22,650 nt of DNA. Origin: CALFUK01 sp964398295 (GTDB taxonomy: Bacteria; Bacteroidota; Bacteroidia; Chitinophagales; Saprospiraceae). Each line of letters starts with the position of its first letter. Position 1 is the stretch's first letter. The notes below the pieces were generated by a model. That model had not been told where the DNA came from, ran no database searches, and worked only from the letters and a program-made list of their open reading frames with translations. The stretch is taken from positions 1 to 22,650 of the forward strand of contig CAYNMW010000064.1 of NCBI GenBank assembly GCA_964398295.1, read 5' to 3'. The translations under genes and the position numbers were made by a program. This document shows, piece by piece, positions 8,720 to 17,040 of the stretch.

Positions 8720-10297
8720 TTAGGAATCTAAAGCCAATAATTGAAGTCGATCTGTTTCTGAAATTCCCATACGAATTCTTATACTTTCAGCCATTGATCG
8801 GTTATGAATTTTGCTGTCAAGCCAAGAGATAATATCTAAATATAAAAATGGACGTCGCTCATATTCTTGCTGTTCAATTAATTCCAGTTTGTCTTTCAAC
8901 ACCATAAACTCAGACTTTAATTCTGACTCAAGCATTCTAGGTGTTTTTCTTAAGAAAGCAAAAATCTCATCAAGGACTTTAGAATCTTGTTTTGATTTTA
9001 ATAGAAATCGGTAAGTAGATTTAATTTGGTATGTAACCAATATATCATTACCCAATTCAAAGTGTGCAATTAGATTTAATATGCGCGCATAACATTGAAT
9101 GTCTTCTCTGAAGTTTGGTATTACTTGATTGGTAATTTTATTTAAAAAATGAATAGTATTATCTAAATCGTTGGCACCAAAATAAACACAGCCAATTTTG
9201 TAATTAAAATTCATGATTCTATTCAGATCCCAGTCATATTTATTTTCTTCAATAATTTCAGCTAATGCTCCCATTCGATCTGCACCAGATTCGTATTCGG
9301 CGGTTAAGAAAATATGATTGATACTATGGATATTGATAAATAGACTATATAAGAATTCTTCGTTCTTAGTAAACTTAATATTCTCATTTTTTGTGAGCGT
9401 GCGCATAGTTAAAAACACAGGTTCGAATTTATCCAGTCTTTGTGCCATAAAATAAGCAGTCAATACATTGTGCAATCCCTTTAAATAAAGTGGAGTCTCC
9501 TTATTAAGCATATCTGGATATTCCTGAAAAAGGTCAACCCATCGTTGAGCATAACGGTAAAAATTTATGAAATCTTGTCCCATATAATACACCCAAACAT
9601 AGGATTGGTATAGAAATAATTTCTCGTAGAAATTCATTTCCTCCAGATTTAATTCTGGTAGTCTTGACGTGAAATAGTCAGTAATAAAAGCGTGATCTTG
9701 TTTATCTTTTACATGGCCACGTTGGAGATATAATGAATACAATGACAAGGACAAATCAGACAAACGAGTTCTTAGATTAATTCGCTTAAGGATAGTTTTT
9801 GTCTCTTCAGTTATCTGCTTTGCCTTAGGAGACATACTTCCGGTAATATGCTGAGATTCGATGTGCTTTTCAAAATCAATAATTGTCAGAGCATCCGTAT
9901 ATAAGTTATGACTAAGTGCAGTCTTTTTTGCCTTATCCAATATGGACAAACTCGCTTTATACATGCCTTTTGCATAAAGCATCTTTGCATGATCCAAGCT
10001 CTCCCTAAGCGACATGTCCAGATAGTGTTGTCTGTGTTGTTGTCTTAAAGAAGCAAGAATCTTCTTAAATAAATGTGCCTTCAAATTAGAGAGCTGAGTC
10101 CGCTTTATTCTTGGGTTCTTGCGAAGTAATTTCTCCTCGTCTAAGATTTTATATTTGTCGATATAGTCAAATATTTTCAGGAAGAGAAGATCATTGCTCG
10201 ACTGATTCTTAGTTACAAACAATTTGAAGAAACGCTTCTCTCCTTTAGTCAAGCGACACACCAATTGGACCAAATGTTCTGTTGACTGCTTAGGCAT
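8720..10297 (-). CDS. uncharacterised alpha-helical (TPR-like) protein
   Basis: A 525-residue protein that I do not recognise as a named family. There is no signal peptide or membrane segment, so it is probably cytoplasmic. The N-terminus is basic (MPKQSTEHLVQLVCRLTKGEKRFFKLF), and the first 100 residues contain LLFLKIFDYIDKYKILDEEKL and RTQLSNLKAHLFKKILASL. The rest is almost entirely predicted helix with repeated hydrophobic and aromatic pairs (for example YAKGMYKASLSILDKAKKTA), which suggests a tetratricopeptide-like solenoid. Similar large helical proteins of unknown role occur in Saprospiraceae-type genomes. It is transcribed towards the IPTL-CTERM genes and may share their transcript. 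The ATG at 10297 is the first in frame and gives a plausible N-terminus. Function: unknown; a scaffold or regulatory role is only a guess. Confidence 0.75.
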   Translation of the reverse strand: MPKQSTEHLVQLVCRLTKGEKRFFKLFVTKNQSSNDLLFLKIFDYIDKYKILDEEKLLRKNPRIKRTQLSNLKAHLFKKILASLRQQHRQHYLDMSLRESLDHAKMLYAKGMYKASLSILDKAKKTALSHNLYTDALTIIDFEKHIESQHITGSMSPKAKQITEETKTILKRINLRTRLSDLSLSLYSLYLQRGHVKDKQDHAFITDYFTSRLPELNLEEMNFYEKLFLYQSYVWVYYMGQDFINFYRYAQRWVDLFQEYPDMLNKETPLYLKGLHNVLTAYFMAQRLDKFEPVFLTMRTLTKNENIKFTKNEEFLYSLFINIHSINHIFLTAEYESGADRMGALAEIIEENKYDWDLNRIMNFNYKIGCVYFGANDLDNTIHFLNKITNQVIPNFREDIQCYARILNLIAHFELGNDILVTYQIKSTYRFLLKSKQDSKVLDEIFAFLRKTPRMLESELKSEFMVLKDKLELIEQQEYERRPFLYLDIISWLDSKIHNRSMAESIRIRMGISETDRLQLLALDS

Positions 10298-10457
10298 AAG
10301 ACAAGTATATTACTTTTTACTCAATAATACCACACCAAAAAGTACTTATTTACTGGATATAGAATAATCATAAACATCTGTATATCAACATTTTAACTTA
10401 ACACATTGACCCTTATGCATTGTAGAGTTTTTCCTAAATTGATTTCTTCTTTGTTAA

Positions 10458-11657
10458 ATGATAGAATACATTTATAAGAAATATACAAATACTGTGTCTG
10501 CAAAAAATATACATATATTCGATACCACGCTGAGAGATGGAGAACAAGTGCCTGGTTGTAAGTTAAATCATACTCAGAAAATGATTTGTGCTCGTCAACT
10601 AGAAGAGCTCGGTGTTGATGTGTTGGAAGCTGGGTTCCCGATTTCAAGTCCGGGTGATTTCAAAGCAGTAGAAGACATTTCAAAAGAAATTCGAAAGCCC
10701 ATTATATGCGGATTATCAAGAGCAGTTAAAGAAGATATAAAAGTCGCTGCGGATGCACTAAAATATGCAGCGAGACCCAGAATTCATACAGGTATTGGAA
10801 CATCACCTATTCACATAAAAAATAAGTTAAAAACAACACCAGATAAAATTATAGAACGTTCAATCGGAGCGGTTACTTACGCTAAGAGCTTTGTGGAAGA
10901 TGTTGAGTTTTACGCAGAAGATGCTGGTCGTACAGAAAATGAATTTTTAGCAAAAGTAATTCAGGCAGTTGTAAAAGCTGGTGCCACAGTTGTTAATATA
11001 CCAGATACCACAGGTTACTGTTTACCTCAAGAATATGCAGATAAGATTAAGTATTTGGTTGAGCATGTTGATGGTTTAGAGAATGTTACAATCTCTGCAC
11101 ACTGTCACAATGACTTGGGAATGGCAACAGCAAATTCGATTGCAGGTATGACAAACGGTGTCGGTCAGATTGAATGCACAATGAACGGAATTGGTGAGCG
11201 AGCTGGTAATACCTCATTGGAAGAAGTAGCAATGATTATTAAGCAACGCTTTAGTGGACAGTATCAAACAAATATTGATTCAAAACTATTGACCAAAACG
11301 AGCAAACTCATAAGCCAAAGTATGTGCATGGTTGTACAACCCAATAAAGCAATTGTAGGCGAAAATGCATTTGCACATTCATCTGGCATCCATCAAGATG
11401 GTATTATTAAGTTTAGAGAAAACTACGAAATCATTGATCCAATAGAAGTTGGTTTGACAAGATCAGAGATTGTGTTGACAGCAAGAAGTGGTAGAGCTGC
11501 AGTGGCATATAAAGCTAAAGAAGTGGGTTACGATCTTTCCAAAGATGAATTGGATATTGTCTATGTAGAATTTATTAAGTTGGCTGACCAGAAAAAGCAA
11601 GTGTCACTAAGTGAACTGGAATCATTGCTTCAGCGAACAATGACCGCGGTCGCATAA
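10458..11657 (+). CDS. leuA: 2-isopropylmalate synthase, short form
   Basis: The first committed step of leucine synthesis: 2-oxoisovalerate plus acetyl-CoA gives 2-isopropylmalate. The 399-residue protein has the DRE-TIM (HMGL-like) barrel. The motif FDTTLRDGEQVPG (residues 21-33) carries catalytic Arg and the metal-binding Asp, AHCHND carries the metal-binding histidines, and GIGERAGNTSLEEV and the HSSGIHQDG region follow. Compared with the roughly 520-residue E. coli enzyme, it ends soon after the barrel and its subdomain and has no C-terminal leucine-binding regulatory domain. The ATG at 10458 gives a 12-residue extension. The in-frame GTG at 10494 would give MSAKNIHIFDTTLRDGEQ, closer to the family's usual N-terminus, and may be the real start. 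leuB follows after 23 bases. Confidence 0.93.
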   Translation: MIEYIYKKYTNTVSAKNIHIFDTTLRDGEQVPGCKLNHTQKMICARQLEELGVDVLEAGFPISSPGDFKAVEDISKEIRKPIICGLSRAVKEDIKVAADALKYAARPRIHTGIGTSPIHIKNKLKTTPDKIIERSIGAVTYAKSFVEDVEFYAEDAGRTENEFLAKVIQAVVKAGATVVNIPDTTGYCLPQEYADKIKYLVEHVDGLENVTISAHCHNDLGMATANSIAGMTNGVGQIECTMNGIGERAGNTSLEEVAMIIKQRFSGQYQTNIDSKLLTKTSKLISQSMCMVVQPNKAIVGENAFAHSSGIHQDGIIKFRENYEIIDPIEVGLTRSEIVLTARSGRAAVAYKAKEVGYDLSKDELDIVYVEFIKLADQKKQVSLSELESLLQRTMTAVA

Positions 11658-11680
11658 TGAAACGAGTTTAATCCCGCACC

Positions 11681-12796
11681 ATGGCTAAAAATTTGACAAT
11701 AGCAGTTTTACCGGGAGACGGGATTGGTCCAGAAGTAATCGAACAAGCGATCAAAGTTTTAGATGGGGTTAGTGATAAATATGGACACAACTTTACCTAT
11801 AGAAAATCATTAGTTGGAGCAGCTGCTATAGATAAGACTGGAGAACCTTTACCAAAGGACACGTTAGAAAATTGTATGACAGCAGATGCTGTTTTATTAG
11901 GCTCAATTGGTGACCAGCGATTTACTGATCCAACTCTCGTGATAAGACCAGAACAAGGATTACTTGCGCTCAGAAAAACACTAGGAATATTTACAAATAT
12001 ACGACCTGTCAAAGCTTATGATCGCCTACTTGGTTTGTCACCTCTTAAAGATAGACTCGTCAAAGATGTCGATTTCACCATTTTCAGAGAATTAACTGGA
12101 GGCATCTATTTTGGCCAGCATGGTAGAAAAGAAGAGGGACGGTACGCTTATGATATTTGTAGTTACTACGATCATGAGATATCCAGAATAGCAAGCCTTG
12201 CTTTTGAAGAAGCGCGTAAAAGAAAAAATTATGTGTGTCTCGTAGACAAATCTAATGTACTTGAATCTTCGAGACTGTGGCGTGAAACAGTGCAAAAATT
12301 ACATAAAGAGAAATACAGTGATGTCAAATTAGATGCATTATATGTCGATCATGCAGCTATGGAACTCATCACCAACCCAATTCGATTTGATGTGATCTTA
12401 ACTTCAAACTTATTTGGTGACATTCTATCAGATGAGGGATCGGTCATTTCTGGTTCATTGGGTTTATTGCCATCAGCTTCAATTGGCGATAATCACTGTT
12501 TATTTGAGCCAGTCCATGGTTCTTATCCTGAAGCCGCAGGTCGGGATATTGCCAATCCAATTGCATCCATTCTTTCAGCAGCTATGTTATTAGAACACTT
12601 TGGAATGCAGGATGAAGCCAAATCAATTCGACAAGCAATAGATTACTGTATGGCTAAGAGTATACTGACAGAAGATTGCAATCCAGATGTGGATTACACC
12701 TGTTCACAACTTGGCGATGTCATACAAGCTTTGGTGGCTGAAGAAGAAGGCATCAATACCAAAGGATTAAAAGAAGGCAGTTCCAGTATTATTTAA
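11681..12796 (+). CDS. leuB: 3-isopropylmalate dehydrogenase
   Basis: NAD-dependent oxidation and decarboxylation of 3-isopropylmalate to 2-oxoisocaproate, the third step of the leucine branch. The 371 residues match the normal length. Visible signatures are LPGDGIGPEVI near the N-terminus, RPEQGLLALRKTLGIFTNIRP (with the substrate-binding arginines), RELTGGIYFG, DKSNVLESSRLWRE, the conserved YVD..AM.L stretch (written YVDHAAMEL here, where Asn is more usual than His), and the metal-binding and cofactor region SNLFGDILSDEGSVISGSLGLLPSASIG. EPVHGSYPEAAGRDIANP near the C-terminus is diagnostic for the family. It is co-directional with leuA, 23 bases downstream, and probably co-transcribed. The intervening isomerase genes leuC and leuD are absent from this locus. 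Confidence 0.95.
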   Translation: MAKNLTIAVLPGDGIGPEVIEQAIKVLDGVSDKYGHNFTYRKSLVGAAAIDKTGEPLPKDTLENCMTADAVLLGSIGDQRFTDPTLVIRPEQGLLALRKTLGIFTNIRPVKAYDRLLGLSPLKDRLVKDVDFTIFRELTGGIYFGQHGRKEEGRYAYDICSYYDHEISRIASLAFEEARKRKNYVCLVDKSNVLESSRLWRETVQKLHKEKYSDVKLDALYVDHAAMELITNPIRFDVILTSNLFGDILSDEGSVISGSLGLLPSASIGDNHCLFEPVHGSYPEAAGRDIANPIASILSAAMLLEHFGMQDEAKSIRQAIDYCMAKSILTEDCNPDVDYTCSQLGDVIQALVAEEEGINTKGLKEGSSSII

Positions 12797-12819
12797 TTTT
12801 AAAATAGGTAATACACTTA

Positions 12820-12851
12820 TTGACATATTTTCTTTGATTACTGGATATTAA
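12820..12851 (+). promoter_or_regulatory. possible promoter of the ilv operon
   Basis: TTGACA (12820-12825) and TATTAA (12846-12851) are separated by 20 bases and lie just upstream of the putative leader peptide. An alternative reading uses the Bacteroidota pattern, TTTG at 12833-12836 with a weak TAnnTTTG-like CAACTTTC at 12856-12863 (19-base spacing). Either would start transcription 10 to 30 bases before the leader ORF. Neither is a perfect match, so this is a weak call. Confidence 0.3.
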
Positions 12852-12881
12852 ATGCCAACTTTCGGTTCAGAATAATTTAAT

Positions 12882-12938
12882 ATGATTATTGAAGTCCATG
12901 TAATTATGAGTTTAGTCATCGTGAACAAGCGTCACTGA
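12882..12938 (+). CDS. putative Ile/Val/Leu-rich leader peptide of the ilv operon
   Basis: A short ORF of 18 codons encodes MIIEVHVIMSLVIVNKRH. Nine of the 18 residues are branched-chain: four Ile, four Val and one Leu, with a cluster L-V-I-V at codons 11-14. It lies between leuB and ilvD, 26 bases upstream of an intrinsic terminator that precedes ilvD. This is the composition and placement of a leader peptide for ribosome-mediated attenuation, as in the ilv and leu leaders of enterobacteria. Ribosomes short of charged Ile, Val or Leu tRNA would stall over the cluster. There is no clear ribosome-binding site, which is normal in Bacteroidota. Its expression is inferred, not shown. Confidence 0.6.
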   Translation: MIIEVHVIMSLVIVNKRH

Positions 12939-12974
12939 TTAGAATGGATATTAAAATATAAAGAAAGCCATTCT
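12918..12974 (+). promoter_or_regulatory. putative pause hairpin and antiterminator of the ilv attenuator
   Basis: A small hairpin (ATCGTGA at 12918-12924 with TCACTGAT at 12932-12939, one bulged base) overlaps the end and stop of the leader ORF. Immediately after it, AGAATGG (12941-12947) is perfectly complementary to CCATTCT (12968-12974), which is most of the left arm of the downstream terminator. Pairing of these two would prevent the terminator. A ribosome stalled on the L-V-I-V codons would open the first hairpin and leave 12941-12947 free. A ribosome at the stop codon (12936-12938) would cover 12941-12947 and let the terminator form. Confidence 0.5.
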
Positions 12975-12992
12975 CTTGAGGATGGCTTTTTT
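12964..12992 (+). terminator. intrinsic terminator (attenuator) before ilvD
   Basis: An 11-bp stem (12964-12974 with 12979-12989, one T-G wobble) with the 4-base loop CTTG, followed by T residues to 12992. Only 13 bases separate the last T from the ilvD ATG, which leaves no room for a promoter between them. Transcripts of ilvD must therefore pass through this terminator, which argues for a conditional attenuator rather than a simple end of the leu transcript. Confidence 0.85.
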
Positions 12993-13005
12993 AGTTTAGG
13001 TGCAT

Positions 13006-14676
13006 ATGAGTTTGAATAAATACAGTAAGACAATTACACAGGATGAGACGCAACCTGCAGCTCAAGCAATGCTACATGCTATTGGCCTTAGTGAAGAAGA
13101 TTTGAACAAGGCACAAATTGGCATAGTCAGTACAGGCTGGGAAGGGAACCCTTGCAATATGCATCTTAATGATCTTGCTAAAGAAATAAAGACCTCTATA
13201 ACGAAAGAAGAATTGATTGGACTGATTTTTCATACCATTGGGGTAAGTGATGGAATGTCAATGGGTACCGATGGCATGCGTTATTCTTTACCATCAAGAG
13301 ACATTATAGCAGATTCGATTGAGACAGTTGCTTCCGCCCAATGGTATGATGGCATTGTTGCCGTTGTTGGTTGTGATAAAAATATGCCTGGTGCAATGAT
13401 GGGCATTGCAAGGATAAATAGACCTGCGCTTGTGGTATATGGCGGAACGATTAAACCAGGATGTCTAAATGATAAAAAATTAGATATCGTTTCAGCCTTT
13501 GAGGCACTAGGTCAGAAAAATGCTGGAGATATTACTCCAGAAGAATTTAAGGCTGTCATTAAAAATGCCATTCCAGGAGCAGGTGCATGTGGTGGTATGT
13601 ATACAGCCAATACAATGGCTTCTGCAATTGAAGTATTGGGTATGAGTTTGCCATACAACTCTTCCAATCCTGCTGTGAGTTCAGAAAAGCAAGATGAGTG
13701 TACTCGCATAGGAAAAGCAATCAAAAACTTACTTGAGAAAGACATTAAGCCAAAAGATATACTTACGCGAGAATCATTTGAAAATGCGGTACGCTTGATA
13801 ACTGTGCTTGGAGGTTCAACCAATGGCGTCATGCATTTGCTTGCAATGGCAAAAGCTGCAGGCGTGTCTTTAAGTTTGCAAGACATTCAAACCATTGGTG
13901 ATAAGACTCCATTTCTGGCAGACTTAAAACCAAGTGGTCAATATGTAATGGAAGATCTTCACCTTGTAGGTGGTGTTCCTGCAGTCATAAAAATGATGTT
14001 GGAAGAAGGATTGTTAATTGGAGATACACTTACAGTGACTGGTAAAACATTGGCAGAAAATGTAGCAGAAGCGCATTCTTTAAAAGAAGGGCAAAAAGTG
14101 ATCAAGCCTGTAAGTGCTCCCGTAAAAGCAACAGGTCATCTACAAATACTGTATGGGAATCTTGCGGAAGAAGGAGCTGTATCTAAGATCACAGGAAAGG
14201 AAGGAGAATACTTTAGTGGGCCTGCTAGAGTATTCAATTCTGAAAAGGAAGCTAATGCTGCAATCCAAGAAAAACAAGTACATGCTGGCGAAGTCGTTGT
14301 CATCAGATATTGCGGACCGAAAGGTGGACCTGGAATGCCAGAAATGTTAAAGCCAACTTCATTGATTATGGGAATCGGATTAGGCAAGGAAGTTGCACTC
14401 ATTACTGATGGCAGATTCTCAGGTGGTACACATGGATTTGTTGTAGGCCATATCACACCTGAGGCATATGATGGAGGTACAATTGCTCTATTAGAAAATG
14501 GAGACATCATAACTGTAGATGCTGTCAAAAATCGAATTGATGTCAATCTTACTGAAGAAGAGTTGGCAAACAGAAAAAGTAAATGGGAAAAACCGGAGGA
14601 TAATGTTTCCGGCATTTTGAAAAAATATCGAAGATCTGTTTCAACAGCAAGCGAAGGCTGTGTAACGGATAGTTAA
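13006..14676 (+). CDS. ilvD: dihydroxy-acid dehydratase
   Basis: Dehydrates 2,3-dihydroxyisovalerate and 2,3-dihydroxy-3-methylvalerate to the 2-oxo acids for valine and isoleucine. The 556-residue protein has the three cluster-ligand cysteine motifs: PCNMH (Cys50), GCDKNMPG (Cys123) and GACGGMYTANTMA (Cys195). GGSTNGVMHLLA, GGPGMPEML and the C-terminal TDGRFSGGTHGFVVGHITPEA region are typical of the IlvD/Edd family. The ATG at 13006 is preferred to the GTG two codons upstream (13000). It is the first gene of the ilv cluster and directly follows the putative attenuator. ilvB begins 9 bases after its stop. Length and motifs are normal. Confidence 0.97.
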   Translation: MSLNKYSKTITQDETQPAAQAMLHAIGLSEEDLNKAQIGIVSTGWEGNPCNMHLNDLAKEIKTSITKEELIGLIFHTIGVSDGMSMGTDGMRYSLPSRDIIADSIETVASAQWYDGIVAVVGCDKNMPGAMMGIARINRPALVVYGGTIKPGCLNDKKLDIVSAFEALGQKNAGDITPEEFKAVIKNAIPGAGACGGMYTANTMASAIEVLGMSLPYNSSNPAVSSEKQDECTRIGKAIKNLLEKDIKPKDILTRESFENAVRLITVLGGSTNGVMHLLAMAKAAGVSLSLQDIQTIGDKTPFLADLKPSGQYVMEDLHLVGGVPAVIKMMLEEGLLIGDTLTVTGKTLAENVAEAHSLKEGQKVIKPVSAPVKATGHLQILYGNLAEEGAVSKITGKEGEYFSGPARVFNSEKEANAAIQEKQVHAGEVVVIRYCGPKGGPGMPEMLKPTSLIMGIGLGKEVALITDGRFSGGTHGFVVGHITPEAYDGGTIALLENGDIITVDAVKNRIDVNLTEEELANRKSKWEKPEDNVSGILKKYRRSVSTASEGCVTDS

Positions 14677-14685
14677 TCTAATCAT

Positions 14686-16443
14686 ATGGCTGTAAAGGAT
14701 AAAAAGAAGAAATTGGCGAAAGCCAAAAGCAACTATAAGAAAACCAATAGAAAGCATATAATAGCTGGGTCCGAAGCTATTTTGGAATGCCTACTAGCTG
14801 AAGATGTAGATTTGATTTATGGTTATCCGGGAGGTGCAATTATGCCTTTTTATGATTCATTGTATCACTTCACTGACCGCATTACTCATATCCTGACCAG
14901 ACATGAGCAAGGAGCAATTCATGCTGCTCAGGGATATGCGAGGGCAACAAGAAAAACAGGTGTTGTAGTTGCAACATCAGGACCAGGTGCCACCAATTTA
15001 TTTACAGGATTGGCTGATGCATTGATGGACTCCACCCCATTGGTCTGTTTTACCGGTCAAGTCTTTAGTCATCTATTAGGTTCAGATGCATTCCAGGAAA
15101 CTGATGTTATTGGTTGTACAAATTCGATTACAAAATGGAATTACCAGATTACCAAAGCAGAAGAAATTCCTGAGGTATTTGCAAAGGCCTTCTACATTGC
15201 CAATTCTGGAAGACCCGGACCCGTTTTGATTGACATTACGAAAAATGCACAGCTGGAAGAATTTGCTTTTTCTTATAAAAAGACCAATTCTATCCGAAGT
15301 TATATTCCAAAAAGAAGAGTAAAAAAATCAGATTTAAAAGAAGCTGCCGCATTAATCAATAAAGCAAAAAAGCCATTTATACTAGCAGGCCATGGCATTC
15401 ATATAGCGAAGGCTCAAGACGTATTTAAAGACTTTGTAGAAAAAACGGGAATCCCTGTTGGCAGTACAATTCACGGCTTATCAAGCTTGCCTGATGATCA
15501 TGAATTACACACTGGAATGCTCGGCATGCATGGTAACTACGGACCAAATGTAATGACGAATCAGTGTGATTTGCTTATCGCAATCGGAATGAGATTTGAC
15601 GATCGGGTAACTGGAGACCTAAGCCGCTATGCTACACAAGCTAAGAAAATACACATCGAAATTGATCCATCTGAACTCAATAAGAATGTCAAGGTTGATG
15701 TACCAATCTTAGCTGATGCAAAAGATGCATTAGAAGGATTGATGGACTTAGTGGAAGAAAAAGAATATCCCAAGTGGTTAAAAGGATTTAGAGACTGCGA
15801 CAAAGAGGAATATAAGAAAGTTATTAACAAGGATACTAAACGATTAAAAACTGGCCCTATAAAAATGGGCAGGGTTATTAAAGAATTATCAGACATGACC
15901 AATGGTGATGCCATTGTAGTGACAGACGTTGGGCAACATCAGATGGCTGCCGCACGCTACTATGATTATTTGGGTAGAGACCTATGGATTTCATCTGGAG
16001 GAGCAGGTACAATGGGTTTTGGTCTGCCTGCTGCTATTGGTGCGAAGATGGGTAAACCTGAGAAAGAGGTGATTTTATTTGTCGGTGATGGTGGTTTTCA
16101 AATGACACTCCAAGAATTGGGTGTTTGCACACAATGGGATGTCGCAGTTAAAATAGTATTGCTCGATAATAATTATCTGGGCATGGTAAGACAATGGCAG
16201 CAATTGTTTTTTGATAGACGCTATTCATCTGTTGAATTACAAAATCCAAATTTTTTAAAAATAGCAGAAGGTTTTGGCGTAGCAGGTCATCAAGTGAAGA
16301 AAGCCAAAGATGTAACTGCTGGACTCAAAAAAATGCTAAAACATAAAGGCGCATATTTACTTCATGTAAACTGTCAAAAAGAAGAAAATGTATTCCCAAT
16401 GATTGCCTCAGGAAAGGCAGTTGACGAAATTGTACTAGAGTAG
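14686..16443 (+). CDS. ilvB: acetolactate synthase large (catalytic) subunit
   Basis: A ThDP- and FAD-dependent synthase that condenses pyruvate with pyruvate or 2-oxobutanoate in the first shared Val/Ile step. The 585-residue protein has YGYPGGAIMPFYDSL near residues 45-59, the catalytic glutamate in RHEQGA (Glu74), TSGPGATNLFTGLADA, and the ThDP motif from VGDGG (466-470) to DNN (494-496), followed by YLGMVRQWQQLFFDRRYS. A lysine-rich stretch (residues 1-23) precedes the conserved domain; such an extension is seen in some relatives and could be partly untranslated if an internal start is used, but no better start is obvious. ilvN begins 4 bases after the stop. Confidence 0.97.
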   Translation: MAVKDKKKKLAKAKSNYKKTNRKHIIAGSEAILECLLAEDVDLIYGYPGGAIMPFYDSLYHFTDRITHILTRHEQGAIHAAQGYARATRKTGVVVATSGPGATNLFTGLADALMDSTPLVCFTGQVFSHLLGSDAFQETDVIGCTNSITKWNYQITKAEEIPEVFAKAFYIANSGRPGPVLIDITKNAQLEEFAFSYKKTNSIRSYIPKRRVKKSDLKEAAALINKAKKPFILAGHGIHIAKAQDVFKDFVEKTGIPVGSTIHGLSSLPDDHELHTGMLGMHGNYGPNVMTNQCDLLIAIGMRFDDRVTGDLSRYATQAKKIHIEIDPSELNKNVKVDVPILADAKDALEGLMDLVEEKEYPKWLKGFRDCDKEEYKKVINKDTKRLKTGPIKMGRVIKELSDMTNGDAIVVTDVGQHQMAAARYYDYLGRDLWISSGGAGTMGFGLPAAIGAKMGKPEKEVILFVGDGGFQMTLQELGVCTQWDVAVKIVLLDNNYLGMVRQWQQLFFDRRYSSVELQNPNFLKIAEGFGVAGHQVKKAKDVTAGLKKMLKHKGAYLLHVNCQKEENVFPMIASGKAVDEIVLE

Positions 16444-16447
16444 AAAT

Positions 16448-16996
16448 ATGAGAAAGACTGAATTCACACTAACTGTATTTTCTGAAAATGTTACCGGGCT
16501 AATGGCACGAATTGTTGCCGTCATTACAAGAAGGCACATGAATATAGAAAGTCTAACCGTATCTAAATCTTCGATGCCGAGTATTCATCGGTTTACCATA
16601 GTCATTAAAGAAACAGAAGAGGGAATAAGAAAATTAGTTGCACAGATAGACAAACAAGTTGATGTCTTGAAAGCATTCTATTATAAGAATAGTGAAATCG
16701 TTCATCAAGAAATTGCCTTGTATAAAATTCCTACTAGCGCCTTTTATAAAGGATCTGAGGTAGAAAAACTTGTACGGACGCACAACGCTAGAATTTTATC
16801 AATTGAAGCTGACTACATCGTTATTGAAAAGACAGGGCACGCAAAAGAGACAGAGGCATTGTTGAAAGAATTGAAGAAGATCGGTATTTACGAATTTGTC
16901 CGATCTGGAAGGGTCGCTATCGTCAAACCTATGGAACGTTTAAATAATTACCTGAAATCTTTGGAAGATGCAGCTAACATAGAAAACACAAATTAA
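16448..16996 (+). CDS. ilvN: acetolactate synthase small (regulatory) subunit
   Basis: The regulatory partner of IlvB, expected to confer feedback inhibition by valine and to raise catalytic activity. The 182-residue protein has an N-terminal ACT domain (about residues 4-77: FTLTVFSENVTGLMARIVAVITRRHMNIESLTVS) and a C-terminal acetolactate synthase small-subunit domain (KIPTSAFYKGSEVEKLV, then FVRSGRVAIVKP). Its size is close to E. coli IlvH (163 residues) and larger than E. coli IlvN (96). The symbol ilvH would be equally valid. It is 4 bases from ilvB and 44 bases before ilvC, in an AT-rich spacer with no visible hairpin. Confidence 0.93.
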   Translation: MRKTEFTLTVFSENVTGLMARIVAVITRRHMNIESLTVSKSSMPSIHRFTIVIKETEEGIRKLVAQIDKQVDVLKAFYYKNSEIVHQEIALYKIPTSAFYKGSEVEKLVRTHNARILSIEADYIVIEKTGHAKETEALLKELKKIGIYEFVRSGRVAIVKPMERLNNYLKSLEDAANIENTN

Positions 16997-17040
16997 TTAT
17001 ACATAATCATTTAAATACTTAGAAACAAAATACTTAAACA

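Noticed and set aside
10415..10477. A 20-codon ORF with several Leu and Ile codons just before leuA (MHCRVFPKLISSLLNDRIHL), a possible leucine leader peptide.
   Set aside because: Only six of 20 residues are Leu, Ile or Val, it overlaps the annotated leuA ATG in another frame, and no terminator or antiterminator lies between it and leuA.
14136..14615. A 159-codon minus-strand reading frame inside ilvD.
   Set aside because: It is the antisense shadow of a well-conserved dehydratase and shows no domain of its own.
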